DNA from: Parasitella parasitica
Taxonomy: Eukaryota > Mucoromycota > Mucoromycetes > Mucorales > Mucoraceae
Length of the DNA: 64,000 nucleotides
Assembly (NCBI GenBank): GCA_025201805.1
Contig: MU619252.1
Location: 129,855 to 193,854, forward strand
Reading direction: 5' to 3'
Below the pieces are notes generated by a model that saw only the letters and a list, made by a program, of their open reading frames with translations, was not told the origin of the DNA and did no database searches. Each line of letters begins with the position of its first letter. Within the stretch, counting starts at the first letter, position 1. Shown here piece after piece: positions 12,363 to 25,835 of the stretch. The position numbers and the translations under genes were made by a program.

Positions 12363-13110
12363 CATATCCCCCCTTTAAGTTTATCACTGATGTTCTTACC
12401 CCCTCCCCTCCTCCTTTCTTTTTTCGACTCCTTGAAAATTCATTTTGACATTTGATATATCATTCATATTATATAGCATATATAGAATAAATTATTCTTT
12501 TTTTTTTTTTCTTTCATTCAATCTATTGTATGACTATATATAATCACAATCTAATCGCATGGCTTGTAAAAAGGCTAGCTTGGTTGCATAAGGTTTAATT
12601 TACTAAATACTTAGAAAACAGAGCGTCCAAGCACTAGCCGCATGCTTTTACTTTCGAGGCAGGTTTCGGTAGTAGATTACTTGATTTGTCCATATCATAA
12701 TATATCGTTATCATTGTATACATATTGGCAAACCGGGTTTTAGTCTAGATCGGTGTCAATATACTTTCTCCTGACAAATTTCTGAAAAAGTTCTCTCCCA
12801 TTAATGGACACAATAGGTTTAAAGCATGAAACTGTGCAAGTTTTGTACTACCACTAAATTATTAGCATGCAAGTTGGGTATATTACGCCAAGTCCAATTT
12901 GGAGTTACACCACTGCACCTATTTAAGATCCACTGTGAGAGTTCCGTGTTTTGCCAATTTTGAAGCTTTAATTTTAAATTCGTCAAAATTTAAACATTAC
13001 ACAACTCGTCGATAATGCACATATGAAACCAATATTTGAGGTCTCACATAACTTCTTTTCCACTGACACATCTGCTTTATCATTTCGCTATAATAAATTT
13101 TACTGGCAGT
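12363..13110. other. Intergenic, 3' flank of the membrane-protein gene
   Basis: Contains an AATAAA-like signal near 12486 (gaataaatt), a T run, and otherwise AT-rich sequence. No gene is seen on either strand. Confidence 0.5.
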
Positions 13111-13116
13111 ATCGCA

Positions 13117-14045
13117 ATGCCTAACAATTCAAATCAAAGTTCCAATGTCGCATCAACTGATCCCAGGCATCTCCATAAAAAAAAAGAGGCCCAGACGCAA
13201 GAGTCACGGCTGCAAAGCGCAAGGCTATTATCAACGATGTTTCTGAAGCAGGTAGTTCTGTTCCCAAAGCAGCAAGCGAGCATCCTGTCGCTCCTTGTAC
13301 TGTAAAGCCTATGATAGAAGTTTATAACGAAGAGGATCGATAGGAGGTCAAATCCTGAGGCGATTGTCGTAAACAGACAGTCAAATTACTGATGAAGTTT
13401 CTGAATACATGAGGGATTGTCCTGATGAGGACAATGCATGATCTTCAGCAGAAACTACTTTAAGAATTTGCGGTTGAAATATCTTTGTCAACAATGCATC
13501 GACATTTGTAATCACAAAATCTCGTACATTTTGAAAGTTTCAAAGCCGTTGATTGTCAAAAGAAACGATGAAGATACCCTTACGGGTCGGAAAGATTCCG
13601 TCAATAAGCTCACAATGAGCAGCATCGACTGTATCCTCGTTGATAAGCTAGTTTCAATAGTTCCCTAATCAGATAATTTGCAAGATCCGTAAAGGTGAAC
13701 TAGCTATCGTCTACAATCAAAAGCTAAGAGATGTTGATCTGACCATTCTTGCCGCCATCTCTCATAACGGTGCCGAGAAGATTCATGCGAAGTGAGTGCC
13801 TGGCGGAACAAATGCTAAGATCCCTCTTGATTTTCTCAAAGTGTTGGTGGACTCATTGACGGATGAGACAATCCCACAGTAGGCTGTTCTTGATAATGCT
13901 CGTATTCATCATACAATCATCGTTCAAGAATGGCACGACAGGGTCAAAAATGCACAGATTGTCTTGCAATTGTGCTTTCTCCCCCCCCCCCCTCTCCCAT
14001 ACTCTCCCTTCTTGAATCCTGTTAAAAGTACTTCTCAAAGATAAA
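13117..14045 (+). pseudogene. Degenerate Tc1/mariner (IS630-type) transposase
   Basis: A broken transposase spread over several frames. At about 13690-13800 the frame reads GELAIVYNQKLRDVDLTILA then AISHNGAEKIHA, equivalent to the segment after the first catalytic Asp. At about 13885-13940 it reads VLDNARIHHTIIVQEWHD, with the second catalytic Asp in DNARIHH. At about 14003-14030 it reads YSPFLNPVKS, matching the family block P-Y-S-P-x-L-N-P-[VI]-E, but with Lys where the catalytic Glu is expected. In-frame stops and a poly-C frameshift (about 13981-13992) confirm it is dead. It belongs to the same superfamily as the intact element at 54.1-56.0 kb but is clearly a different lineage. No inverted repeats were found. 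Confidence 0.7.
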
Positions 14046-17000
14046 ATATTTTGTTTTAAGACAACCTTCGAGTAAGAAGCAAAATTTGGAAACGCTACCA
14101 ATAAAAGAAGATTGTGAAGGATGGATCAGGCATTGTTTTGAATTTTTTCTCATTGTTTGAAGAGAGAAAAAGAGTTATAAATCTCACGTCATTTTACTCT
14201 ATTTCTACATTTCCTTTAAAAAACTCATTTTCAATGTAAACATTGAAAGATTCATATAGGATATAGTTTTATGTTTTCAATTCTGTATTTATTACTCCTA
14301 GCGCTTTAAAAGTTATAATAAACTGGTAAACTTGAGAAAAAAAGTGTTAAAGGCTTCGAAGAGTACTCATAATATTAGGGGTAATCATCAAAAAGTACTA
14401 GTGTCTATTCTGTTCAGAGAGACTCTTTTCCTCGTAAAAACATTAACATCGTGTTGACCCAAGCAAAACATTCTCGACGAGCAACTCTTTTAAAAAAACG
14501 ATCCTTTAAACGAGCCAACTCTGTCACATCTGACTTGGTTGCGTCAATCGCAAGGATAAAACCACAATCCCGCGAAGAATGTTTATAACTGACCTAAGAG
14601 TTGAACGTAACAAAGATTCAACAGTTTAAGAATCTCGGCAGGTCAAAAAACGATAAAATTATAGCTGCGACTGGCTTCGTTTGTTCTTGAGGAAAAGATT
14701 CTTTATATTTTTGCATGATGTAGAGTTGTTTTTACTATTTAGCATATTGAAACTCTCAGGCTATTTGCAATGTTCAAAATGGTACATATACCAACTCTCT
14801 TGCTAAATATACTGGATTTCTTTGAGTCATGTGCAGAGTATGAAAGCTTTTGACATAATCGACGGGAAGGCCTAACTATTGTGTATGACTTTCTTCTTTT
14901 AACTTCCCAAATCAAATGCCAGAAATTGCTTCAAGCAGGGGCATTGTGCTTGTCATTTGGTAATTGGTTTAAGTAGGTACTTGAAAAGACTCCAGCTCGT
15001 GTTCATATTAAGGCAATAGCTTCTCAGGAAGTTAGTATTGATCACGAATGCCATTTCCACCTCACGTAAATGAAAACCTTGTTATTGCAGTCATTAGTCC
15101 TGGGAAATATATTGATGAGCAATTGTGTCTGCGCGTATGTGAGTAGACCTATCTCTAATGACGGATTTAGCCTATAGCTTTCATGCATTTAAAATCGGAA
15201 ACATGGCCAAGAAACCAACCACCATAATGTTCATGCCTTGCGCATCAAAAGGTGTCATTCATCTCTTGCACGAATCAATCACATAAGACTGCGCATGTTT
15301 GCGTATAGATGATGGAGAAAAATTGGATAATTTCATAATAATAAAAAACACAACGAGAAAATATATTTATTGTCTTTCTACTTTATTTGATTAAAAGAAA
15401 TCTGGAAGGGAGAAAATTGTCTTGAATAGAGTTATTTATAATTTGTAAAATAGTTACATTATCAGTGAGAATGTCTATTCTACAGGTACAAAGAAGAATG
15501 TCTATTATTGACATTCTCTCACGTAGGATAAAGCTGAGATTTGGATACAACAGTAGATTTTATGTTACATTATTTTGATATTACTGTCAGGATGTTTGTT
15601 TAGAAAGCAACCGAGTTCTTTATGGGTTTCAGGATTTGATTCATATCTAGGATTAATAAAATTAACTGCGACTTTTATGAACAGATGCTTTCTAATCATA
15701 AAACCAAACATAATCAAGCATTGCTTGATATAAAAAGTGTATGAATTGTACTTTGATCAGGAGTTCAGTCGCTCATAGGCACTTATAATATTTAGCCTTA
15801 CTTTTTGTGCCTGCATCTTAATATGAGTGTTCTTTTGAGGCTTAAATCGTGGAATTCGACTTAATAAGATAATGATATGACAATAATAGTCTTATTTCAT
15901 TCCAGATGTGTGCAGAAAAATGAACTGTTGTTGCAGTCATTCTGTGGTATAAGATAACAATTGACAAACAACAATGGAATAAAATTAAGTTCAATGTGAG
16001 TACTTAGGGGATTTCAGCTGCTTCGCTCAGGAAGGTTGAGCTGCAATAGTTCCAATCTGACATTCTCGCGCTGAGCGCATTCGTGCGTCTACTTATAAAT
16101 CGATGAACACAGTTATACCTTATCCTTGCTCTGACAATAGATTAAAGAGACAGATATTCTTGTCGTGGCAAGTGGAAATCCTAGGCTTGTAAAGGGTGAC
16201 TGATTTAGGTGCTAATACTATCTCAAATATGTAGCATCTATGCAAGTTTAATTCGTTTGTAACTCAATTGCTTATTATCAGGTAAATTTGTAATTATACA
16301 AGTGCTTAAAATTGAACTATACAGAACTGCTAAGGCCACGTCAGTTCGACGTATTGAACCGCTCAGACCAAAAGAAACATGGATACTATGTGGTTACCGG
16401 GTAATATGCGATTACATGGTTCAGAAATAATCAAGTTTCACGTCAACAGGTCATGCATATACTTATAATTAACCTTAGGTGAATATAATTCAACGGCTAC
16501 AATCAGCATACCAAAACATTAGGAGCACATTTTGCACTACGGTGCAGCCGGTGGCAATACTCAATTCATTCCAAAGGACGAACCCAGCTTGCATTTAATG
16601 GGAGATCTACATGCTGACATTGCTGCCAATAATTTGCTAAGTGTTGAAGTATATTAAGCTCCCCCTCCCCCTTTAAAAATGTTGCTATTAACCATATTTA
16701 GTTCTTGACGCGCGAATGTCCCAGATGCACGCCCCCTTGCAGCTTTATTGTTTTCTAAAATTTCCACTATGTAGGCGCTTTCATTCGACTGTGTCCTGCA
16801 AGGAATGCTGTCCCTATATCTCCGCCTGTCATGAAGAGATGTCTCGCAAAATCAGACATTACCAAGGCTCACCCTGATGATTTTTACAAGGATGAAATCG
16901 TGCGCTATTTCGTAAAGTTCTCGATTTATACCCCTTAAACTGCCAAAGATTAGTCGATATAAAGAGCAATTTTTCACGCAAGATGACTATAGTCAAGTTT

Positions 17001-18111
17001 TTATAGAAAAAGGGATGGAACGATAAACAGATTTTGGTGGCTTTCCTTCAACAATTAATTGATTTTACGCAAGTGTTTTCACTGCCTACTACTTTTACAT
17101 CACTTTTATGAGTGTTCATATAGAACAGAAGAGTGAAACAGATGCTAAAGCCTAAATTGTTTAATGAAGCTATATTGAAAGCAGGCGCAAGTCATGCAGT
17201 CCCCTTTGGTTATTGAGTAGAAGGTGGCCCAAGAGCTATTGATCTCTATAAGGCTGTCATTACTGCCTGAGACGACAGTACCAAGAAATTTTCAAGTTTT
17301 TTAACGACGTTAGCTTTCCTACCTATTAGTAAATTAAGGCCACCTGCAAAGCACAGGCAGTGAAGTACACTGACCTAAACAAAGAAAAAGTCGCCGTCCA
17401 TTCTCACCAGGTTTTTACTTTAATTTGTAAATGTATAGCTAAAGCCTGTATGGTCTAAGTCATACTCTTTGTTAAAGAGTCTTATAATGTATATTCGTTG
17501 AATCAGGGCCTCAATAGGAGGTAGACTACTTTATTCTTTGGTCGAAAAGATACAGACCATAATGTTTCTTCAATAGTTTTTACACAATGGTTTTACTGAT
17601 TTAAATGATTCAACTGCCGGCAGTCGGGATTCATCGCTCGATCTTGTTTCTTTGATTCAGATAATGAGGGAGATGAGTTGGGTCTGTTCTAAACAGATAA
17701 ATAAAATACATGATTCAGCGCTTACCAAAACATTCATGGCTAACTATGTTACAATCGTTTTGTTGTAACCACATAAAGGCTACATGTGTAAGATTGAACA
17801 TATTTATAATGTACGGAGCATGACCTTAATTGTTATTAAGTTTTTTACAAATAAGAAATAAGCTACAAGTTGTAAATGAACCTCTTGCAAGGCTCTAGGC
17901 TTCATTTAAAGATTACATCAAGATCAGATCCCAAGATGTCGAGAAGACATCCTATCCAATCTTCTCTTTAATATGTTTAGAATAGAAGAATAGGTCTGTT
18001 ATGGAAATGCTGTTATTTAATAATGTTTGACACTTCTTGTCAAACATCAGATGTTATATGGATAAACATTGATTAGGACATATTTTAGTATGAATAGAGA
18101 TTATATCTTAT
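14046..18111. other. Gene-poor region with possible coding debris
   Basis: About 4 kb without an intact open frame. Stretches near 16690-16930 and 17170-17420 have a coding-like composition, for example AHPDDFYKDEIVRYFVKF and EGGPRAIDLYKAVITA separated by stops, and are probably remnants of mobile elements. I could not assign a family. Nothing else was recognised. Confidence 0.4.
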
Positions 18112-18683
18112 ATCAATAAAAGTCTTCAGTTTTGTATCTGGCTTTATTCAGAAAAAGTCTTTATTACTTTTTACAAACAACATTTTACTGCGCCTTTTTA
18201 CACTGACACAACAATCTCAACAACAAAGATAGATATTTTAATCTAGAAAGCGTGGTGAGGTACAGTTATTGTACCAATATTAGGATGTATACTTGCCCTG
18301 GACCCCAAATCCGTACCTGAAGGTTGACCCAAAGTTGAAAACTGAAAATTGAATATGAAGTTTGGGGTACAAACATAGCAAAATCTCGGATATGTTGTAA
18401 AATTCTGCAAAAAAAAGAAGATTTTGGCTGAAGGCTGTCTCTCTATTGTTTAATAGTTTGTAAAGATATCAGAGATTGCAGATTTGGCCTTTTGTAAGCG
18501 GGGAAAAAGGTAATATTTCAAATTTGGTGGTAATTATTTCATCCAAAAATAAATATTTACAAATATGGTTTTTGAGCCCGTATTATACAGTATCTCAGCT
18601 ATCGATTCATATTAATAAATACCGTAATTACCTAGTAGAATCATACTATGCTCTTCAATCGAAAATAGGTGTTGCACTCATTT

Positions 18684-18719
<36 letters not shown>

Positions 18720-19920
18720 GCTGTTTGAATCTCAGCAATATGTTTCCATTTGACCCAAACCAATTTCAAGCTTTTTTCGCATAGTTCAATGCTCTCAAGA
18801 ACATAATAGGTACATGGGATATAAGTACTATGTGTTTTATGATAAAAAATAAATTCTTCATTGAACTATGTAAATTAAAAGGCTATAGAAACACTTTTTC
18901 TTATTTCCAATTTTCAAATATTCAAAAAACGCCCTTTTTGATAGTTTTTAAGTAAAATCAAGCATATTTTGAGCACATTCAACTCTATAAAGTTAATCAA
19001 ACAAACCATCATGTCAATGCCTACACATCGATATTTTTTTCACAACTGTAGCTTTATTATATCTGCGAAAAATCAAATTCTTGTCTCGACCAAAATGAAT
19101 CTACGATTTTCCGGCCCTATGTTTAGAGGGCCAAAATGAAGCGAGATTTTCTCATTCAAAAATTGGTATTTTTACATTTAGTAGATAATCAAGTTTTAGA
19201 AAGATGTTAATAATAACTTAAACCAAAGTTTCTTGGTAGTTTTTTGAGAAATAGGCGGACAAAGTTTAACGTGAAAAGACAAAATTTGCCCTAGCTTGTC
19301 GAATTCGAGCTTGAATACAACATGTTTATTACCATTAAATGTACCAAAATGTGCTTTATTACTTTACTCAGGAACTTGAACATGGTTTAATTGCAAAATT
19401 TTGTACTTGTTATAGGACCATATGCTGTAAAATTTGGAAAATCTGCAAAATTTGGTTTTGGGAATATCTTGACAGCAAAGATAGATATCGAGGATCGGAA
19501 GACGTAGTGAGGTACAGTTATCATACCAGTATTTGGATGTATACTTGGCTTGGATTCCAAATCCATACCTAAAAATGACCCTGAAGGTTGACCTAAAGTT
19601 GGAAACCGAAAATCGAATATGAGGTTTGGGGTCCAAACATAGCAAAAACCTGAAAAATGACTAAAGGTACATAAAACTCGGATATGTTGTAAACTGCTGC
19701 AAAAAAAGAAGATTTTGGCTGAAGCTTATGTCTCTATCGCTTAACATCCCCCTGCAAAGACACCTGTCATTTTAAGTCAAAATGTACTTTTAATAAGCGG
19801 GGTAGTAAGGTAAGATGGTTTAGGTTGAACGGCAATTAATTTGATTAGAAATGAAATTACATGAAAATTACTTTTGGAAGCCTATTTAGCAAGAACTCGG
19901 CCAACATCAAGATATACCAA
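18112..19920 (+). repeat. R1 repeat, forward copy, about 1.3 kb tandem-type unit
   Basis: A segment 'a' at about 18216-18435 recurs at about 19470-19745. Both contain 'gatagatat', 'gaggtacagttat', 'ggatgtatacttg', 'gtttggggt.caaacatagc' and 'gaagattttggctgaag'. The following block 'taagcgggg' (about 18495 and 19795) also recurs, so at least one full monomer plus a partial second one is present in direct orientation. Decayed segments between them match the reverse-strand copy at 47.8-49.4 kb throughout. No open frame is conserved between copies, so this appears to be a non-coding satellite or non-autonomous element. Boundaries are approximate. Confidence 0.75.
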
Positions 19921-20306
19921 TCTATTAACGGGATTCAATTTGGCGCCCCTATATCAAAAATAGGGACACGCTAATATGAAAATGTATAATCAGTGTAGAG
20001 CGTTTCCGCTTGATACAATATACCATACAATTTTGTAAAACGCAGCGATTTTAGTCGTTCACTGTTTTGTATATCGCAAGAACAAGGTGAATAGATTTTA
20101 AAGTAGCTATATCAATGAGTCCAAAAACCTGAGAAATCATGCTCATATTTGAGCAATGAGAACTAAACCTTTAAACAAAACTGCTAAAGGTGAACTTATT
20201 ATTGAATAAGATTTATTACATCCTTTTAAATATTATATAATGATATTATAAAATTACAGCTATTTATAACTTGGTGAATTAGTATCCAGTAGAAGAAAGA
20301 AACCGT
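19921..20306. other. Intergenic, 3' flank of the permease gene
   Basis: AT-rich with no gene seen. It includes the 3' untranslated region of the reverse-strand permease; reverse-strand AATAAA-like sequences are the nearest processing signals. Confidence 0.4.
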
Positions 20307-22204
20307 TTAAATTCGGTGAGTATTGCGATCGGCTTGATGAGTATCAGGGACATATTCGTATTCTTGCACTTGATAACCGGTGCTGTCGCGCTCCGCATTA
20401 GCAGGAAGGTTGCTTTCGCCTTCAGCAAAACGAGCAACAGGATCTCTATTAAATCTGGAATGGCGAATACTGTAAGTAAAGTATATCACCCATCCAATGC
20501 CCATCCAGATAAACAAACGCCAAATGGTTGTCACTTCGGCAACGGCAATCAATGCGACAGAAATGCCCATACCAATGATAGGGAAGATTAAGGAGAGATA
20601 CTTTCCACCAGGGATCTTGAAACGACGCTCGATCTCAGGACGAGTGAATCTCAGCACAATAACACCGAGATGAACAACAAAGAAGGCCAATAATGTACCA
20701 ACTGAAGTCATATTGCCCAGCAAATCAACGGGAAGAATAGCAGAGAGAACGGCAGTGATGAACCCAATGGTAAGTGTGGCCACCCAAGGAGTTTTGAACT
20801 TGGGATGAACTTTGGCAAAGACAGGAGGTAGGAGACCATCTTTGGCCATAGCATAAAATACGCGAGACTGAGCAAGCAAATTGATAAGCAAGACCGAGGT
20901 CAGGCCACATATAGCACCAAGGGCTACAAGAATGTTGAGCCATTCAAAATTCTTGCCAGTACGCTCAATAACCTTTTCAACAGCAACAGAAGCCGGTGTA
21001 GGAGAATTGTAGAAATCAGTGTACTTGGCAGCACCGGTCATGATGGTACAGAAAGCAATGTAAAGAACAGTACTGATGGACAGACTGCCGATGATACCAA
21101 TAGGGAGATCGCGCTGGGGATTCTTTGCTTCAAGAGCTGCAGTTGTAACAGCATCAAAACCAATATAGCTACAAGCATTCAAGTTAATAATCAATTGCTC
21201 ATTGCACGAATTTCAGTTCCATATTATATCAGACATACCTGAAAAAGACAGTGGTAGCAGCTGCAAAGATACCAGGAACACCAAAGAAATGCCAGTTACC
21301 AGAGGTATTTGGAGGAATATAAGGATCATAGTTGGGTGTATACATGAAGCCGCAAAGAGCAAAAATAAAGATGAAAATGACAACCAACTTGATAGAAACG
21401 ACAATTAGATTGAAAAAAGCGGATTGACGGATACCAATAATCAGGATAACCGTGATGAGCATAATGATAACAAAACCGGGAACGTTAAAGTAATGGCCTT
21501 GCTTGTACGAGATGGAGGCAGGGTTTTCTGTCCAAGTAAGGGTTGGTGATGTCCAACTTTCAGCAAAATGGATTTTCCCACCTGAGGCTACAGAGAAAAA
21601 TTTGACAAAGTAGCCAGACCATCCAACACCTACAGTGGCAGCACCTACCATGTATTCAAGAATCAGATCCCAGCCAATAATCCAAGCAACAAATTCACCC
21701 ATAGTAGCATAAGCATAAGTATAAGCAGAGCCAGCAACAGGGATCATTGAAGCCATTTCAGAGTAACTAAGAGCAGCAAAGGCTAAATGATATAAAGATT
21801 AGTTGGGTAACGAGCGCATTAGCACACGCCTTACCAGCAGCAATAGCAGCAACAATGAATGATATTGTAACAGCAGGACCAGCATTTTTAGCAGCAGCTA
21901 AACCAGAGAGGACAAAGATGCCGGTACCAATGATGGCACCAATACCTACAAACACCAGTTGGAAAGCAGACAAGGCACGTCGCAATTCCGAATTCTCTGC
22001 ATCTCCCCACAGTAATTCAACAGGCTTGATTTGGCCAAGACGGCGGAACCAGTAGCTTTTAGCTGATTCATTTTCTCTACGCAAATATGAATGTGGATCG
22101 ACCTTTGTGTATCTTGCAGTAACAGCTTGGAATAAACCACTTTTATCTTGTGTGGTGGCCGTTTCGGTAGTTGTTACAACCTGTTCAGTTTTTTCGTCTG
22201 GCAT
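20307..22204 (-). CDS. Cationic amino acid transporter (CAT-type APC permease)
   Basis: Plasma- or vacuolar-membrane amino acid permease of the APC superfamily, CAT/YfnA branch. Three exons on the reverse strand (22204-21835, 21782-21239, 21168-20307) sum to 1776 bases, 591 residues, with phases 1 and 2 consistent. The N-terminal soluble tail of about 60 residues ends in a short motif (ELRRALSAFQLVFVGIGAII) leading into helix 1 with GIGAIIGTGIFVLSG, the substrate-binding glycine-rich break typical of the family. Helix 6 carries FFSYIGFDAV, split by intron 2. About 12-14 hydrophobic segments follow, and the acidic C-terminal tail is rich in Tyr and Glu. The reverse strand has a TATAAAT about 55 bases upstream of the ATG. 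Substrate preference cannot be read from sequence. Confidence 0.92.
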
Positions 22205-22257
22205 GATTTTTGTGATTGAACGAAAAGAAAGTGAAAGTAAACGACATCCAAATCCAA

Positions 22258-22264
22258 ATTTATA
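22258..22264 (-). promoter_or_regulatory. TATA-like element upstream of the permease gene
   Basis: Reverse-strand TATAAAT lies about 55 bases upstream of the ATG at 22204. It is the only TATA-type match this close to the start. Assignment rests on position only. Confidence 0.4.
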
Positions 22265-25200
22265 CACTCTCACAAGGGCAATGTTTTATCTTGTTTTATT
22301 GTTTGCAGCTTTGATTTTCGTCAGCAAGATCCATCCCCCCCCCAATCTTTAGGTATCATTACTCCCTCAGCAAACAAGGTGAGCGGTCCCTTTTGGATAA
22401 CGAATGATTTTGTGCTACTCTTAGTGATAGAATCAAACTACTCTCAAGGCTCTTTCTGTGGACAAAAGTGAGGCGAGTCCGTATTTGGAAGTTTGAAAAC
22501 TCACCACTTTTGTCATGTGCACTCCTTGTAAAAAAGATAAAGAACAGAGATGTTGTGCTACGGTAGACCTTTTTTCAAGCAATCGTGCGACGCAAATCAA
22601 TGATTTATTTTTCGTGGGAACCTTAATTGCTAGACTGGATATACTCTTACGAGTGAGTTTTTAAGATGTAATGTATGCATGTTCTTGTGTGCTTGTATTC
22701 ATAATTAGAATCACCAGGTACAACGTTACTTTAAACTGTGAAGTGGAAAACTGCTAATCAAGTAACTACGTTTGAAGCTGACATTATATAGTGATTCCAT
22801 GATTTCAATGCATATACGAGTCGATTCGATCAGGGTATATACAACATTAAATGCTATTATTAAATATGAATGCATGTGTACTCATTTGACTACTGCTTGC
22901 ATCCTAAGATGGAATAAAGCATGGGATTAGACCGTGTAAATCATTACTCTGGTAACCATAGGTATGTCACTGCTCAATAAGAGCTGGCTGGAACATTGTC
23001 TTTTATACATAAAATCAGCATTGAGTAAATCTGTTGATTAATCGACAGCATTTATCATTATGCTGTAAATTGACCAGAAAAATATCATGTGTATCATGTG
23101 TATCATGTGTATGCATTATAAGCAGTGCAAGAATTTGCAGTGCATGGTTATTATTAAATCAAGCGTGCTAATGTGAGTTTAATAATGTGGTATGCTATTT
23201 ACTAATTATACTTATGCAACACAGGACTTTTATCATCAAGAAGAGGGGGGAAAGGCAAAGACAAGCAAAATTATTTCATGTACCTTTTGATCCATTTTAT
23301 CCAGACCATGTTTTTTGTCCCAAAATCCTTATATCTACATGAATGTAATAATTTATGTTCTAGTGACGATATATACAAGGAGACTAGCTATATACTTTAC
23401 ATGATTACAAGCTAGCATGAAACTTGATTTAGAATTTCTTGTTTAATTAGGCATAGTATAATCCCCCACTCGACGTGTGCACATCACACATAAATAAAAG
23501 CTTGAGCGTCGTACTAATAACCACTCAGCAAAAACAAACGGCAGCTCTGTCTGTTTATTGATAATGATTCATATTATATTTAAAATTAGTGTGGCTCAGC
23601 ATCTGCAAAATAGGCCAAAACTAAAAAAGCTGTGCCGTACATGTGACAAAATAATTCTTTCATTGCCATATAAAGTTATTGATGTCAAAGATCCTTTTCT
23701 TTTTGTTGCCTATTTGTCGCAGTAGGATGTTTCACAGACCCTAAACTTTCTTTGGATTAGGTAGAGCAAGATGAGGTTGTACATTGATTAAGAATATAAA
23801 TTTTACTATTGTGTCATTTCAGAAATGAAAGGATTATAGAGCGGATGATTCAGAATTGTAGAACCAAGGAAAAGGAACATTGAATGGATCGATCTTGGTT
23901 GCAACAAATGGCTTGCCCCCTTGTTTTTTTATAGTTTTAACAGCCATTAATAAAAATATTTCTTGAATGGAGATATGTAGATTCCACGCTCAATCAATAT
24001 ATCGGTATGCTCAGTCATCAGATTCCTTCCCTCCCTTCAGTTTCCCAATGATGCAAGAATCGAAAAGCAATACAAATATCATCTGATTCAACGTAAAATG
24101 ATGACACACAAAACTGAATCTATCAACTTTCATAATTCTCGAATTGTTTTTGGTGTATATATGTAAAGAAAGATGTGTGAACTAAACAAGGTCTGCTTGA
24201 ATACATTGTCGAGCGATAAAACCAATATGGAGCGTACATAACAACCATTATCTGTGCTGTACATAACAACCGACAGATAAAAGTGGCTAAAAGTTGTTCT
24301 GGTGATAATAATTTGTTTGTAACATATATCTGAACTTTTTCTAGTCAAGGTTTCAATGCCATGTCGGTTTTGCCCTTTATCTTTGACCACTTTTTGCTTA
24401 TCATTACTCACAAATTTATTTCTTTTGTCAAACGGCAATCAGCTCGGAGCTTGAGAAAATCATGAAGTTCAGTACAAAGTAGGCAATGATGATTTTGTGG
24501 AACACGAATACCTACGTAAATCAAACTAAAAATTTGACACAAAAGGCAATATAATATAAAAATTATAAAAGACAAACATGGTAAACTTGTGTTATTCTTA
24601 GTATTCTTTACTAAAATTGACATTAAAAAAAAAGGGATGAATCTCATAAAAGCTTGATCTTAATAGACCGTTTCATGGACATCAAGTATAAGCATCATTC
24701 ATTATGTCGTATACTAATCAACTACTCAAGTACATTTAGGGATTTCTCTTTTCAACCATGGTTGGTAACAGAGACTGCTATAGTAATCAAAATGTTTCTT
24801 TTTTCGATAATCATATAACACTGTATTTTGAGCAACAAAGAATTAGGAGATACAATATAAAGTCTCAACACGACTCATCGTGAGTTAGAACAGCCATTTT
24901 AGATCCATATATTGTATATTTTCTATGGGCAGCGTTTCAATATCAGACCACGCTTCATATTGTTTAGGTAAATCAATGGATTTAAAGTCAAGACTGTAGA
25001 TGTTAATGTTTAAAAGTAGCTGAATTACATTCAACAGGAAATCGAAACACAAAATTACTGACAAGCTGTGATGTTCTGCTGACCATTAACGTTAGCAAAA
25101 TTGCTGTAAGGAGCATGAAATGCATTTATTGAAATTATGGCATTGTCCGTTTCCTTTAACGAGAATAGAAAGATTAGTATTAAAGCTTGAAAAAAAAAAG

Positions 25201-25835
25201 AGTGCAAGGAGATGGCTACCATGGCTCATAATTTTTTCGTTCGTCCCCAAGTAAACAGCTCATGTCAAAAATCTATGACTACAAACAGTATTATATCAGT
25301 GATAGCACAAATAGTGATTCTTTCATGGCCAACTATACGTTGCACTCTCAAGAATCCAAACTCCTGGCTCTATAAAAGTTCTGACTGAGCAATTCTGAAG
25401 ATGAGAAGCAAAAACAAATTCCACTCAATTGCACGAGAAATGTCGTTTTTACTGAAGCTTTTTCTTTAACGGCGGTAAAATCACAATTACACACTTTTTT
25501 CTCTTATACCGTATAAATACAATAAAATTTTATTTATTTTAGAGACTGGCAGCCTCGCAGAGCGAGATGACCGGCTCGTAGATAAATATACATATATACC
25601 ACGGCACGATACCATCCATTTCGCAGGTGCAATACAATAGGCTGCATAAACTGTACAGCTCATACTTTTGGTGCCATTGAGCCATCATAGTTTGACGACT
25701 AGTCACGAGAACCATCCTTCGTTGCCAAAAAGGGAAGCTAACTGTTATCTTGTTCGCATTTATTTCCGTCATAATAAATACCCCACTACATAAATTCACA
25801 CAGTTTCCTCTTTTTTTTTCTTTTCCTCTCTCGAC
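22265..25835. other. Long intergenic region, no supported gene
   Basis: About 3.5 kb between divergent transporter genes. Open frames are short and without recognisable motifs. A 9-base unit (atcatgtgt) is repeated three times near 23085-23111. The last 300 bases, with a TATAAATA at about 25511, are probably the promoter of the nucleoside transporter. Confidence 0.5.
23085..23111 (+). repeat. 9-base microrepeat, three copies
   Basis: The unit 'atcatgtgt' is repeated head to tail three times. It is a simple minisatellite with no apparent function. Confidence 0.7.

Noticed and set aside
18112-19920. R1 as an LTR retrotransposon with 260 base terminal repeats
   Set aside because: The reverse copy starts and ends at different points of the unit and no gag/pol frame exists, so tandem monomers fit better.
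24130-24647. Two overlapping reverse open frames in the 22-26 kb gap
   Set aside because: Short, low-complexity hydrophobic composition, no splice or domain evidence.
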